Shown here: piece after piece, positions 55,784-64,000 of the stretch
Layout of the letters: every line of letters starts with the position of its first letter
Position numbering within the stretch: position 1 is the first letter of the stretch
From: Alphaproteobacteria bacterium
GTDB lineage: Bacteria; Pseudomonadota; Alphaproteobacteria; Caedimonadales; UBA1908
Reading direction: 5' to 3'
DNA length: 64,000 nt
Assembly: GCA_013911655.1 (NCBI GenBank)
Contig: JACESU010000001.1
Span: forward strand, 816,063 to 880,062
Notes under the pieces: generated by a model
What the model saw: only the letters and a program-made list of their open reading frames with translations
What the model was told of the DNA's origin: nothing
Database searches by the model: none
Made by a program: the position numbers and the translations under genes

Positions 55784-55818
55784 GAAAAACCGTCTTAGGG
55801 GCATGCCCACAGACGGTT
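55784..55818 (-). terminator. Rho-independent terminator of rpmE
   Basis: AACCGTCT and AGACGGTT enclose an inner GGGCATGCCC stem. On minus the hairpin is followed by TTTTTCTTT. It may also stop rcdA transcription from the other side. Confidence 0.8.
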
Positions 55819-55845
55819 CATTCATTTTCTAAAAAATGTTTCTTC

Positions 55846-56070
55846 TTAGGCCTTAAGACCAAATTTTCCAAAACGTGAAGAGAATTTAGAGACCTGACCA
55901 CCAGAGTCGAGCAAACGGTGTACACCTGTCCACGCCGGGTGAGAGCTTGGGTCCACGTCCAAGCGAAGGGTATCGCCTGCCTTGCCATAGGTGGAACGTG
56001 TGGTGTAACTGTTACCGTCGGTTGTGACAACGTTAACCTCGTGATAGTCTGGGTGAATGCCTTTTTTCAT
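55846..56070 (-). CDS. rpmE: 50S ribosomal protein L31
   Basis: 74 residues. [19 protein letters not shown] and [20 protein letters not shown] are diagnostic of L31. It lacks the CxxC zinc ligands of the zinc-containing form, as is usual in alphaproteobacteria. It is convergent with the rcdA-like gene and has its own terminator. Confidence 0.96.
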   Translation of the reverse strand: MKKGIHPDYHEVNVVTTDGNSYTTRSTYGKAGDTLRLDVDPSSHPAWTGVHRLLDSGGQVSKFSSRFGKFGLKA

Positions 56071-56228
56071 GGTACGACTCTCTTACAAAACTTCATACAA
56101 AAACCTAAGCATCTTATACCGAAACATTCCAAGAAGCGCAAGAAAATGCCGCACTCTTTTTAAGATATTGCCTTTTGCCTTGAGTCATGGGTGTTTTTAG
56201 CGCACTCTTATAAGAAAACAGGGAAAAA

Positions 56229-58052
56229 TTGGACATTCATATGAGCGACGAATCACAACCGTTTACCTCGTGGCAGAATTTGTATGAAGAAGAAGTGTCC
56301 AAGCGCCTGCTCTTAGAGGCTACTCTTGCCGAAAAAGAAAAATCTTTAGAGCGCACTCTTCATAAACTAAAAGTAGAAGAACAGCGCTACGCCCTTGCCT
56401 TTCAAGGATCCCAAGACGGCCTGTGGGATTGGGATCTAAAAACGGGCACACTTTTCCTTTCTCAGCGCTGGCTTGCCATGCTTGGATTTGAGCCAGGAGA
56501 ACTGCCTGCCACACTAGAGGGATGGATTGACCGGGTTTACGAACGGGATCGCCGAGATCTAGAAGCGGCTATTGAAACCCATTTCAAAGAACCGCAGTCG
56601 ACCTTCTCCCATGAATACCGCCTGCGCCATAAAGAAGGACACTCGGTCTGGGTTCTCACAAGGGGCGTGTGCCTTCGCGACGACACAGGAGAGCCCCTTC
56701 GCTTTGCGGGTACGCAAACAGATCTGACACAGCAAAAAACTGTCCAGCAACAAGCTCTTTATGAAACGCTCCATGATCCCTTGACAGGTCTTGCCAACCG
56801 CACCCTTCTTTTAGAGCGTGTGGGGCAGGCACTGCTTCGTCATCAAAAAGATACAAAAAACAGTTTTGCCCTTCTCTTTGTTGGCCTTGAGCTTTTTAAA
56901 AGTGCTGTTGATACCTCTTACGTTGACCAAACAGACTGGATTCTTCAAGAAGCTGGTAAACGTCTTTTGGAAATTTGTCGCCACGAAGATACGGTGGCAC
57001 GCTGGGGCGGCGATCACTTTGTGATTTTTCTTGATGGTTATCAAGACGAGGAGGGCCTAAAAATTCTCTCAGAGCGTCTTTTGGAAAAACTTTCCATGCC
57101 GTTTGTTGTCCCTTCTCAAGAAGTTGTTATTCCTGTGCACATTGGAATCGCTGTAAGTACGCGTTCTTATGAAAATGCCGATGATGCTATTTGGGACGCG
57201 GAAAGTGCTTATTTCTATGCAGAAAAAAATGCCTCTTCTGCTCCTGTGCTTTTCGAAGATCATATGCGTAAAAAAGCAAAATCCTTCTTTCAACTTCATG
57301 CAAACTTGCGCCAAGCTATCGAACAAGAGGAAATTTTTGTCGTCCTACAGCCGATTATAGATCTTCAGGACGGCCGCATGATGGGGATTGAGGCACTTGC
57401 CAGGTGGCATCATCCACGATTTGGGATCGTCCTTCCGGATACTTTCTTTCAATTGGCAGAAGACGAAAGCCTTAAGCTTTCCCTTGAAAATTTGATCCTT
57501 CACAAAGCTTGCTATGCCTATCAAAGCTGGCCGCAAGAGACAAAACCATCTTTCTTTTCCATCAATTTGTCATACAAGACCCTTGAAGATAATGATTTTG
57601 CTAATAACATCTTTGAAGCCCTCAAGGAGCATAATCTTTCGCCCCAACAACTCAAAATAGAACTGTCCGAAATAAGCCTCGACACTGCGGGGGATAGCAT
57701 TCATTGGGTTCTCAAACGTCTCATGAAAAAAGGGCTCGGCTTCATCATTGATGATTTTGGTCAGGCTGGTACTTCTCTTACGCTTTTGCACAGCGGTTTC
57801 TTTGAATACGTAAAGATGACAAGGTCTCTATCCGCTCCCACACAAACAAAGGATTTGATCATGGCAAAGTCTATCATGACGCTGTGCCAAAGTTTGTCCT
57901 TAGGACTGATCGCTAAGGGAATAGAAACAGGGCAGGAACAAGATCTTTTCCAAAAAAATGGCGGACGTTTTGCTCAAGGATATCACTTTGCTCGTCCCGT
58001 AACCCTTGATGAAGCCCGAGAGCTTTCTTATACACCGCCCATGGTCCCTTAA
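56229..58052 (+). CDS. PAS-GGDEF-EAL protein with degenerate EAL site
   Basis: 607 residues. A coiled-coil start (EEEVSKRLLLEATLAEKEKS) leads to a PAS/PAC domain (about 55-175; FQGSQDGLWDWDLKTGTLFL), a GGDEF domain (about 180-340) and an EAL domain (about 350-600). The GGDEF signature reads RWGGDHFVIF (E to H). EAL motifs are partly lost: GIEALARW is present, but IIDDFGQAGTSL, VKMTRSL (KID lost) and IAKGIET (catalytic Glu of AEGVE lost) are altered. It is probably a cyclic-di-GMP binding protein rather than an enzyme. Monocistronic. Confidence 0.9.
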   Translation: MDIHMSDESQPFTSWQNLYEEEVSKRLLLEATLAEKEKSLERTLHKLKVEEQRYALAFQGSQDGLWDWDLKTGTLFLSQRWLAMLGFEPGELPATLEGWIDRVYERDRRDLEAAIETHFKEPQSTFSHEYRLRHKEGHSVWVLTRGVCLRDDTGEPLRFAGTQTDLTQQKTVQQQALYETLHDPLTGLANRTLLLERVGQALLRHQKDTKNSFALLFVGLELFKSAVDTSYVDQTDWILQEAGKRLLEICRHEDTVARWGGDHFVIFLDGYQDEEGLKILSERLLEKLSMPFVVPSQEVVIPVHIGIAVSTRSYENADDAIWDAESAYFYAEKNASSAPVLFEDHMRKKAKSFFQLHANLRQAIEQEEIFVVLQPIIDLQDGRMMGIEALARWHHPRFGIVLPDTFFQLAEDESLKLSLENLILHKACYAYQSWPQETKPSFFSINLSYKTLEDNDFANNIFEALKEHNLSPQQLKIELSEISLDTAGDSIHWVLKRLMKKGLGFIIDDFGQAGTSLTLLHSGFFEYVKMTRSLSAPTQTKDLIMAKSIMTLCQSLSLGLIAKGIETGQEQDLFQKNGGRFAQGYHFARPVTLDEARELSYTPPMVP

Positions 58053-58205
58053 AATTAGATTGCCCTTAGAGGGTTTTTTATATATTCAAAATAAGGTACT
58101 ATTTTCAATCTTCATAAAAGGTTCAGCATTCAAAACAGTTATCATTTTAAGAAAAAAACCGCTTTTTGACGCTCAGTTTATCAAAATACAATTTTATGAT
58201 TTTTC

Positions 58206-58916
58206 TTAATTAAACTGCTCACCAAAGGTATTCAGATCATGAATGTCATCCATGCACCACACCCCTGGATAGTCATACCATGTCACCTTTGGCTTTGAGG
58301 GTGGATCATCAAAAACACTCTCCACTTTCTTTATTTTCATTTTATGTGTTAGATAGTTAACGCTTCGTTCTTCGGCGTCACCACATGCTTTGTGAAATAG
58401 CTCGTGGGTTGACCCGACCAAACGAAATCGCTTACTTTCTTCTTCAAATCTAAACACGTGCTTATGAAGACTACACCACCAACTTCCAAGGGTTAGAACG
58501 TAGCCTGTACGTATCTTTAAGGATCCTCTTTTAATTTCGACCCCCCTAAAAAAGTCATCTCCGCCTTGTAGGTTTGGATATGCGGGTAAAAGTTTATCGC
58601 TAGAGAAAGAAATCCTATACTCATTTTCCTCTTTGAAAAGCACCAGGAGCCGCCTTGGAATTTCTGGTAGGGTTCTTTCTTCATCATCCGATACAGTATC
58701 TTCTAACTTTTCCATAGCTTTTTCGATCACAAGAACGGCGTCAACAGCACCATAAGCCCTTAAAGGCCCTTGAGCAAGATCAACAAATCTCCAGCCCTTC
58801 GGAATGTGCTGTATTATTTCAGGAGTAAGAGAGGTATTTTCTTCTTGCGCACTAGCATTTCCTTGAAAAGGACTTATAAAGAAAAGGACGAATAAAACCT
58901 TCTTTATGCAAGACAT
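58206..58916 (-). CDS. Secreted protein, unknown function
   Basis: 236 residues with a signal peptide (VLFVLFFISPFQGNASA). IPKGWRFVDLAQGPLRAYGA followed by VDAVLVIEKAME resembles a recurring secreted-protein motif (PxGWxxL...GDLNxDGxxDAxxV), although the GDLNxDG part is altered. Later TGYVLTLGSWWCSLHKHVFR with cysteines suggests a disulfide-linked beta domain. Function unknown. Confidence 0.7.
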   Translation of the reverse strand: MSCIKKVLFVLFFISPFQGNASAQEENTSLTPEIIQHIPKGWRFVDLAQGPLRAYGAVDAVLVIEKAMEKLEDTVSDDEERTLPEIPRRLLVLFKEENEYRISFSSDKLLPAYPNLQGGDDFFRGVEIKRGSLKIRTGYVLTLGSWWCSLHKHVFRFEEESKRFRLVGSTHELFHKACGDAEERSVNYLTHKMKIKKVESVFDDPPSKPKVTWYDYPGVWCMDDIHDLNTFGEQFN

Positions 58917-59117
58917 TGATACAGTCCTTGCGCAGCTGAATAACTTCCCAACCTTATCAGATCACATCCTTTTCGCAAATGGAAAGGTGCCTTGCCGAAA
59001 AACCTATTAATTTTAAGGACGTCACCTATTACAAGACTTAGGGTATTGCGCTCGGGCAGGACTAACAAGCTTTCAAGATTAATCAACTCGAAAAATTTGT
59101 TAGTCCTGTTTGATATA

Positions 59118-59423
59118 TTATGAATAACTACGGTACTTGTATTGCTCACGCTCGCGTTCGCGGTCACGGCGAATGCGCGCTTCTTCTGCCTTGCGGCGAT
59201 CATTATCGTCCATGTTTTTACCAATGACGTTACCCAGATAACCGCCACCAACAGCGCCCACGACAGCACCCACGGCGTGCCCGGCCCCTCCACCAAACTG
59301 GGAACCAATCAAAGCACCCGCGCCCGCGCCCACAAGGGTCCCCACATTTTGATTACTTGTATCTGTTGCGCATGCGCCTACCAATAAGGTTGCGCTCAAA
59401 GCCATTACACTTGCAAGTCTCAT
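59118..59423 (-). CDS. Glycine-zipper outer-membrane lipoprotein
   Basis: 101 residues. The lipobox LLVGAC gives a predicted lipidated Cys near residue 18. A glycine-zipper follows (GTLVGAGAGALIGSQFGGGA and VGAVVGAVGGGYLG), as in SlyB/17-kDa antigen-type proteins that insert as two helices into a membrane. The C-terminus is a highly charged Arg/Glu tail (RIRRDREREREQYK). Confidence 0.88.
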   Translation of the reverse strand: MRLASVMALSATLLVGACATDTSNQNVGTLVGAGAGALIGSQFGGGAGHAVGAVVGAVGGGYLGNVIGKNMDDNDRRKAEEARIRRDREREREQYKYRSYS

Positions 59424-59552
59424 CCTTACTCTCCCCGGTTCTGAACAAAATCACTCATTATCATACTACGGAAAGAGTGTTAAGAAAGAGTAAACCATTT
59501 CCCTAATGGAATGAAAAATCTTGAATTTTTCACCTCTTTACTTACTTAACGT

Positions 59553-60824
59553 TCATCCTAGAATACGCCTTACTAAAGGCATACGCCGGATCACATCCAC
59601 AAAAAGCCATGTCGACAAGAAACCTAGCAAGAAAACGATGAGTACTTTCCCAAAGGTTGGCAACATCACATCCGCCAAAAGATATTGGAGCCAAATGACC
59701 GGCACTTCGTGTAAGAGAAAAATTCCGTAGGCACACGGCGCGTACCAATACCAAAAACGATTCGTGTGGTTCATGAACCGATGAAAGAGGCTTAGGTACG
59801 TGAGTACTTGGAAAAGACAAAAAAAGGCGTGCAAACTTGTGCGCGCAAGGGTCATGGGTGCCGTTTCTTTTAACAAAGGCCATACTTCGTGCCAAGTCCC
59901 CCCTGCATCGACGATCCGGTGTGCCTCATCGCTGTAGGCACCTGCCTCGAAATTGATGAGTGAGTACCAGGTGTACACCGCGCCCGTGATCACCATCAAG
60001 AAAAGCCATGATGTCCATTTTCGACTGATGCTTTTCCAAAAATCGTCTTGAAACGTAAGGCCTGCCTGGGAAAGGGCGATGCCTGCGGCAAAGTAAAGCG
60101 CGTGGGTTAGAAACCTTGATCCCTGCAAGTGAAAGAGGTTCGTGATTTTATCAAGGACCACCCAAAAGGTCTCCCCTTGCGTGTCAAAATGTCCAAATCC
60201 AACCCACCAGGGTGCACCCCAAAGAATGTCGCTGACACCTAGAATCATGAGAGAAGTTAATGAAAAAGCTAGAAAGATACCAAGAGCGTGGGCTTTTCCC
60301 CAAAGAGCAATCCGTCCTAAGGTACGCCTTAGTCCAGGCACGATCTTATCAAGAACCAGCGCAACGAGGGTAAAAAGAAGGAGGCAGTACAGCACCCAAA
60401 AAGGACCTCCTCCTTGGAGTTTTTCTTGAAAATAAATGGTCTTCCAAAACTCACCGTACTCCATAAGGGGATTCGTCAGATATTGGTAACGCGGGTAAAT
60501 AAGAAGCGGCACAATGAATGGAATGCCAATAACATACGGAATTCCTAGCTTAATAAGTCTTTCCTTTACGTATGATTTTGTACCTTTTTGTGCAGCAGCA
60601 GGAAACACAAACAATCCAAAAATAAAAAACAAAAGCGCCATGATGACGCTGTTGTCATGCATATAAAAAACGTCCCACACCCACGAGCGCTCGAAATCCC
60701 TAAAGAAATGAAAGCGTCCCCATTTGTCGGCGTAGGCATGTACACAGTGATCCCATAGCAGCAGCAAAAACGTGCCGGCTCTTAGGTGATCAATCCAAGC
60801 AATGCGGTGGTGGGGAGGTGTCAT
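59553..60824 (-). CDS. Membrane acyltransferase family 3 protein, copy 2
   Basis: 423 residues with about ten membrane helices. The start IAWIDHLRAGTFLLLLWDHC carries the family His, and LIKLGIPYVIGIPF and PCAYGIFLLHEVPVIWLQYL at the end are typical of acyltransferase-3/OpgC-like enzymes. They O-acylate surface glycans or modify other periplasmic acceptors; the acceptor is unknown. It is 11 bases after its tandem paralog. Confidence 0.87.
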   Translation of the reverse strand: MTPPHHRIAWIDHLRAGTFLLLLWDHCVHAYADKWGRFHFFRDFERSWVWDVFYMHDNSVIMALLFFIFGLFVFPAAAQKGTKSYVKERLIKLGIPYVIGIPFIVPLLIYPRYQYLTNPLMEYGEFWKTIYFQEKLQGGGPFWVLYCLLLFTLVALVLDKIVPGLRRTLGRIALWGKAHALGIFLAFSLTSLMILGVSDILWGAPWWVGFGHFDTQGETFWVVLDKITNLFHLQGSRFLTHALYFAAGIALSQAGLTFQDDFWKSISRKWTSWLFLMVITGAVYTWYSLINFEAGAYSDEAHRIVDAGGTWHEVWPLLKETAPMTLARTSLHAFFCLFQVLTYLSLFHRFMNHTNRFWYWYAPCAYGIFLLHEVPVIWLQYLLADVMLPTFGKVLIVFLLGFLSTWLFVDVIRRMPLVRRILG

Positions 60825-60835
60825 GGGGTCTCCTT

Positions 60836-62071
60836 TTATAAAATACGGCGAAGGGGCTTGATCTTAAGAAGCACCTTGGAAACTAAAAGCCAAGAAACAC
60901 CCAGACTAAAACCACCCGAAATGGCAAACTTCAAAAGGGCTGGTATATCAAGATCATAAAGCTTCACGTGCATCCAAAGGGCAAGGGGCTCGTGCACAAT
61001 ATAAATACCGTATGAACACGCCGCCAAAGAAATCCAAAAAGGCTTTGGTGTGTTCAGAAACTTGGCGAACAAGGACAGATACATGGGCATCAAGACCATG
61101 ATGTAGAATCCTAAAAGCGTTGTTCGGATAAGGGGGTAAATGCCTTGGCCTTCTGTGATATAAGTCCACACGCCCGACCAGTCGCCTTCTTGGATCAGGG
61201 GCATAAACCCACGGTCATAGGCACCGTCATAGAAATAAAGCAGAGTATACGTAGTATAAAGTCCCCCAATAACAAGGCTTGCCAGCAGCCACGCAGTCCA
61301 GCTATCCGACAATCGCTTAAGCAGATCCTGATCTTTGAAGAATCCAGCAAAATAGGCCCCTACCCCTAGGAAAAAGCAAAAACCTTCAATGAGAAAACGC
61401 GCGCGCCTTAGATAAAATACAGGCTTGAACCCAAACCACCAGTGGGCGCCCCACACCATGTCGCTCGCTCCCAGAATAACAGCACTTATAAGGCTTAGGG
61501 TGATAAATCCTGCAACAGGACGCCTAAAAACTGCCTGCATGCCAGCACCAAGGGCGCGAAGACTCCATGGCAACACAAGATTAAGGATCAACACGGCCGC
61601 CGTTAAAAGGGCTAGATAGTAAAGAAACCAAAAGCTTCCCATGATGAAATTTTCAAAGGGGCTGTTTTCCCAGTGCAGGTAATCATGCCACCAAAAGTCA
61701 AAGAATCCTTTGAGAATCCCGTCACGAATAACCGCCTTGTTATAGGCAACAAATCCAGCCACTACTGTGACACCAATGACAAAGGGAACGCCAAGCCTTA
61801 GAACACGCTCTTTTAGAAAACCAATATATCCCCGCCTCTCTAAAGACACAAAAACAAAAAGGCCCGCAAGGGCCAGTAAAAACGGCATCATAATGGCGTC
61901 GTTATGCAAATGCCATACGTCGATCAGGGTGCTGCGGTTGATGTCCGACATAAACCAGAAATCAGAATAGTTTTGGGAGTAAGCATGCATGGAGTGATCA
62001 AGAACCACCAAAAGCACCATGAATCCTCTGATATAGTCTAAATAAAGCTGGCGATTCACTTCGCGTTGCAT
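60836..62071 (-). CDS. Membrane acyltransferase family 3 protein, copy 1
   Basis: 411 residues from the ATG at 62071, inside a slightly longer open frame overlapping the LOG gene. About ten membrane helices; LYLDYIRGFMVLLVVLDHSM has the catalytic-type His, followed by RVLRLGVPFVIGV and AACSYGIYIVHEPLALWMHV. It is paralogous to the following copy over its whole length. The pair probably modifies cell-surface polysaccharide. Confidence 0.87.
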   Translation of the reverse strand: MQREVNRQLYLDYIRGFMVLLVVLDHSMHAYSQNYSDFWFMSDINRSTLIDVWHLHNDAIMMPFLLALAGLFVFVSLERRGYIGFLKERVLRLGVPFVIGVTVVAGFVAYNKAVIRDGILKGFFDFWWHDYLHWENSPFENFIMGSFWFLYYLALLTAAVLILNLVLPWSLRALGAGMQAVFRRPVAGFITLSLISAVILGASDMVWGAHWWFGFKPVFYLRRARFLIEGFCFFLGVGAYFAGFFKDQDLLKRLSDSWTAWLLASLVIGGLYTTYTLLYFYDGAYDRGFMPLIQEGDWSGVWTYITEGQGIYPLIRTTLLGFYIMVLMPMYLSLFAKFLNTPKPFWISLAACSYGIYIVHEPLALWMHVKLYDLDIPALLKFAISGGFSLGVSWLLVSKVLLKIKPLRRIL

Positions 62072-62085
62072 AACGGTACCTCGTG

Positions 62086-62685
62086 TTAAGATGGAGTTTG
62101 CCCCCATTTGGCCATGAAATCTTTATTAGGAGTCGGGGCGCTGGCGATGGCGGGTAGAATATCATCCACACAGGACACAAGCGTAAAAAGCGCCGCGTCC
62201 TCTCGCCTGACAAACCCTTGATCAATCATGTGATGGAAAAAAGTCGTAAAAAGACCTGACCAGTACTGATCGATATCTACCAAGATAATGGGCTTTGTGT
62301 GAAGGCCGACCTGTTTCCAGGTCAACATCTCGAAGGTTTCATCAAGGGTCCCGAGGCCCCCTGGCAAAACAACAAAGGCATCAGAGTGATCAAACATTAC
62401 CTGCTTGCGTTCATGCATGGTTGGCACAATTTGAAGCTCTGTAATGCCTGTGTGCCCGCCTTCATAGGAATTAAGAAAATCGGTCATAATGCCAAGGACG
62501 TTTCCGCCAGCACTGACGCAGGCATCGGACACAACACCCATAAGCCCCACACGGCCACCCCCAAAAACCATTTTGATTTTTTCATGCGCCAAAAGGCGGC
62601 CCACTTTTTGGGCCGCCTCGACATACATTGGCTTTGGATCAGCAGACGATCCACAGTAAACGCAGATAGAGTTGACTTGTCTCAT
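62086..62685 (-). CDS. LOG-family phosphoribohydrolase (TIGR00730)
   Basis: 199 residues. The Rossmann-type start VNSICVYCGSSADPKP, the VFGGGRVGLMGVVSDA loop and the catalytic VVLPGGLGTLDETFEMLTWK (PGGxGTxxE) define the LONELY GUY family. They cleave cytokinin-like nucleoside monophosphates or other nucleotide 5'-monophosphates to the base and ribose-5-phosphate. In bacteria the true substrate is often unclear. It lies upstream of the two acyltransferase genes. Confidence 0.94.
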   Translation of the reverse strand: MRQVNSICVYCGSSADPKPMYVEAAQKVGRLLAHEKIKMVFGGGRVGLMGVVSDACVSAGGNVLGIMTDFLNSYEGGHTGITELQIVPTMHERKQVMFDHSDAFVVLPGGLGTLDETFEMLTWKQVGLHTKPIILVDIDQYWSGLFTTFFHHMIDQGFVRREDAALFTLVSCVDDILPAIASAPTPNKDFMAKWGQTPS

Positions 62686-62750
62686 ACTTTTTTCTTTTCT
62701 TTCATAGAAACAATAACAAACAAGTCCTTATCTTATCATAAAAGATCCCT

Positions 62751-64000
62751 TTAGGAACAGCCGCTCGTGCTGCCGCAGGTCACACACTTCAAACATGTCC
62801 CATTACGCACCAAAGTAAAGTTTCCGCATTCCTGGCAAGAATCCCCTTCATATCCCTTCATGCGTGCCACCTGCATTTGCTCAAGGACCGTAGTGCCGTC
62901 GGTTTCTACATGGCCTTCTTCTTCCTCTTGGGACAGAACGCTGGATTCCATGTGCTTGAGAAGCGTTGTTGTTGAAGACATCGTGGGTGCAGTCCCACCC
63001 GCAACGTTCTTGCCGCCTTGCAACACATAAAGGTTGCTGCGCACATAGCCGTTACTAGTCAAACGAGAAAGAGCCGCAAGCTTTGGCGCGTCGGGATCGT
63101 CCTCGTCGATGTCGCCTGTGTTTTCATAAGCTTTACCCACACTGCTCGAGACGATGTCTGACGGATCCACATGGGCAAGGTCCGTGCGCCCCAAGTAAGA
63201 CACCGCAAGCTCCCTAAAAATATAGTCAAGGATCGAGGTCGCCATTTTAATGGCGTCGTTACCGGTTACCATGCCTGACGGTTCAAAACGCGTGAACGAG
63301 AACGCCTCGACGTATTCCTCAAGGGGTACGCCGTACTGCAAACCAATGGAAATGGCCATGGCAAAGTTGTTCATCAGGCTTCTAAAGGCGGCTCCTTCTT
63401 TGTGCATATCCACAAAGATCTCGCCAAGTGCGCCGTTTTCATATTCGCCGGTACGCAAGTAAACCTTGTGTCCCCCCACAACGGCCTTTTGGGTATAGCC
63501 CTTGCGGCGCGCGGGAAGCTTTCGGCGTCCCGTTTTGTAGATGATTTTCTCGACAATTTTTTCGGCAATGGTTGCCACTTGCTGAGGCACACTCATGGCC
63601 AAAAGATCAGCCACACTGTCCTCGTCATCGGCGTAATCATCTTCTGTCAAAAGCGAGCTGTTAAGCGGTTGTGAAAGCTTTGATCCGTCCCGGTAAAGCG
63701 CGTTACACTTAAGGCCCAAACGCCAAGAGAGCAAGTATGCCTGCTTACAGTCTTCCACCGTTGCCGCGTTAGGCATGTTGATGGTTTTGGAGATGGAGCC
63801 CGACACAAAGGGCTGCACGGCGGCCATCATACGGATATGGCTTTCTGATGATAAAAAGCGCTTGCCAAGGCGCCCACAGGGACTGGCGCAGTCAAAGACA
63901 GGCAAGTGCTCTGGCTTCAGGTAAGGCGCACCTTCAAGGGTCATAGTTCCGCAACAATAGGCGTTAGCGCGTTCAATGTCTTCTTTAGAAAAACCAAGGG
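62751..64000 (-). CDS. nrdJ: Vitamin B12-dependent ribonucleotide reductase NrdJ, C-terminal part (continues beyond the window)
   Basis: The frame is open from the right edge to a stop at 62751, about 415 residues. [20 protein letters not shown] and [20 protein letters not shown] match the alphaproteobacterial class II enzyme, and [20 protein letters not shown] is part of the nucleotide-binding barrel. The tail ends with a zinc-ribbon-like [13 protein letters not shown] and [14 protein letters not shown], supplying the redox cysteines. NrdJ uses adenosylcobalamin to reduce ribonucleotides. Its coexistence with riboswitch-controlled NrdAB suggests a B12-driven switch between two reductases. 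Confidence 0.95.
   Translation of the reverse strand, partial: LGFSKEDIERANAYCCGTMTLEGAPYLKPEHLPVFDCASPCGRLGKRFLSSESHIRMMAAVQPFVSGSISKTINMPNAATVEDCKQAYLLSWRLGLKCNALYRDGSKLSQPLNSSLLTEDDYADDEDSVADLLAMSVPQQVATIAEKIVEKIIYKTGRRKLPARRKGYTQKAVVGGHKVYLRTGEYENGALGEIFVDMHKEGAAFRSLMNNFAMAISIGLQYGVPLEEYVEAFSFTRFEPSGMVTGNDAIKMATSILDYIFRELAVSYLGRTDLAHVDPSDIVSSSVGKAYENTGDIDEDDPDAPKLAALSRLTSNGYVRSNLYVLQGGKNVAGGTAPTMSSTTTLLKHMESSVLSQEEEEGHVETDGTTVLEQMQVARMKGYEGDSCQECGNFTLVRNGTCLKCVTCGSTSGCS

Noticed and set aside
1-64000. CRISPR array, tRNA, rRNA, prophage or insertion sequence
   Set aside because: I saw no regularly spaced repeats, no clear tRNA T-arm sequence, no transposase or integrase and no phage structural genes; a tRNAscan run would settle the RNA genes.

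Overview
The window looks like the chromosome of a Gram-negative alphaproteobacterium with moderate GC content. Evidence for this is LpxC and a complete Mla lipid-transport set (outer membrane), HslUV, an RcdA-like protein (DUF1465) beside ribosomal protein L31, an alphaproteobacterial-type B12-dependent ribonucleotide reductase, and many PAS, MCP and GGDEF/EAL signalling proteins. Numerous exported proteins of unknown function, tandem paralogs in decay and several pseudogenes suggest a host- or protist-associated lineage (perhaps Holosporales-like); that placement is inference. No tRNA, rRNA, CRISPR array, insertion sequence or prophage was recognised.

Layout. 1-2.7 kb: start of hemF, a GST, a small zinc-binding protein and an AmpG-type permease, all on minus. 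2.8-5.8 kb: three exported proteins with low-complexity N-termini, two of which appear to share a C-terminal domain. 5.8-9.5 kb: membrane metallophosphoesterase, small secreted protein, LysE exporter and a divergent MarR-GNAT fusion. 9.5-15.8 kb: three tandem copies of one unknown exported-protein family; the upstream copy is intact or singly frameshifted, the other two are decaying. 16-19.3 kb: cobalamin riboswitch followed by nrdA-nrdB; the C-terminal part of the B12-dependent reductase NrdJ lies at the far right end of the window. 19.3-22.5 kb: exported methyltransferase-like protein and a soluble triple-PAS chemoreceptor.

22.6-28.5 kb: a redox and detoxification group (GNAT, old-yellow-enzyme homolog, alcohol dehydrogenase, SDR pseudogene, AhpD-like protein) ending in a MarR-DUF1398 fusion whose promoter is covered by a perfect 22-bp palindrome. 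28.5-34.9 kb: lpxC, anmK, mlaC-mlaA, a DsbA-like protein and an ABC exporter.

34.9-46.0 kb: a signalling locus. On minus are an MHYT hybrid kinase, a FIST-domain sensor, a second hybrid kinase and a Cache chemoreceptor. Divergently on plus are a response regulator, a free HPt protein and a PAS-GGDEF-EAL protein. Together they could form a complete phosphorelay ending in cyclic-di-GMP turnover, with the FIST protein recalling NosP-type sensors.

46.3-47.9 kb: twin small outer-membrane proteins. 48-52.7 kb: GNAT pseudogene, mlaD-mlaF-mlaE, a YgfZ-like folate protein and a HIT protein. 52.8-56.1 kb: hslV-hslU, a secreted protein, rcdA-like gene and rpmE. 56.2-59.4 kb: a PAS-GGDEF-EAL protein with a damaged EAL site, a secreted protein and a glycine-zipper lipoprotein. 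59.5-64 kb: two tandem membrane acyltransferases, a LOG-family hydrolase and the C-terminal part of nrdJ.
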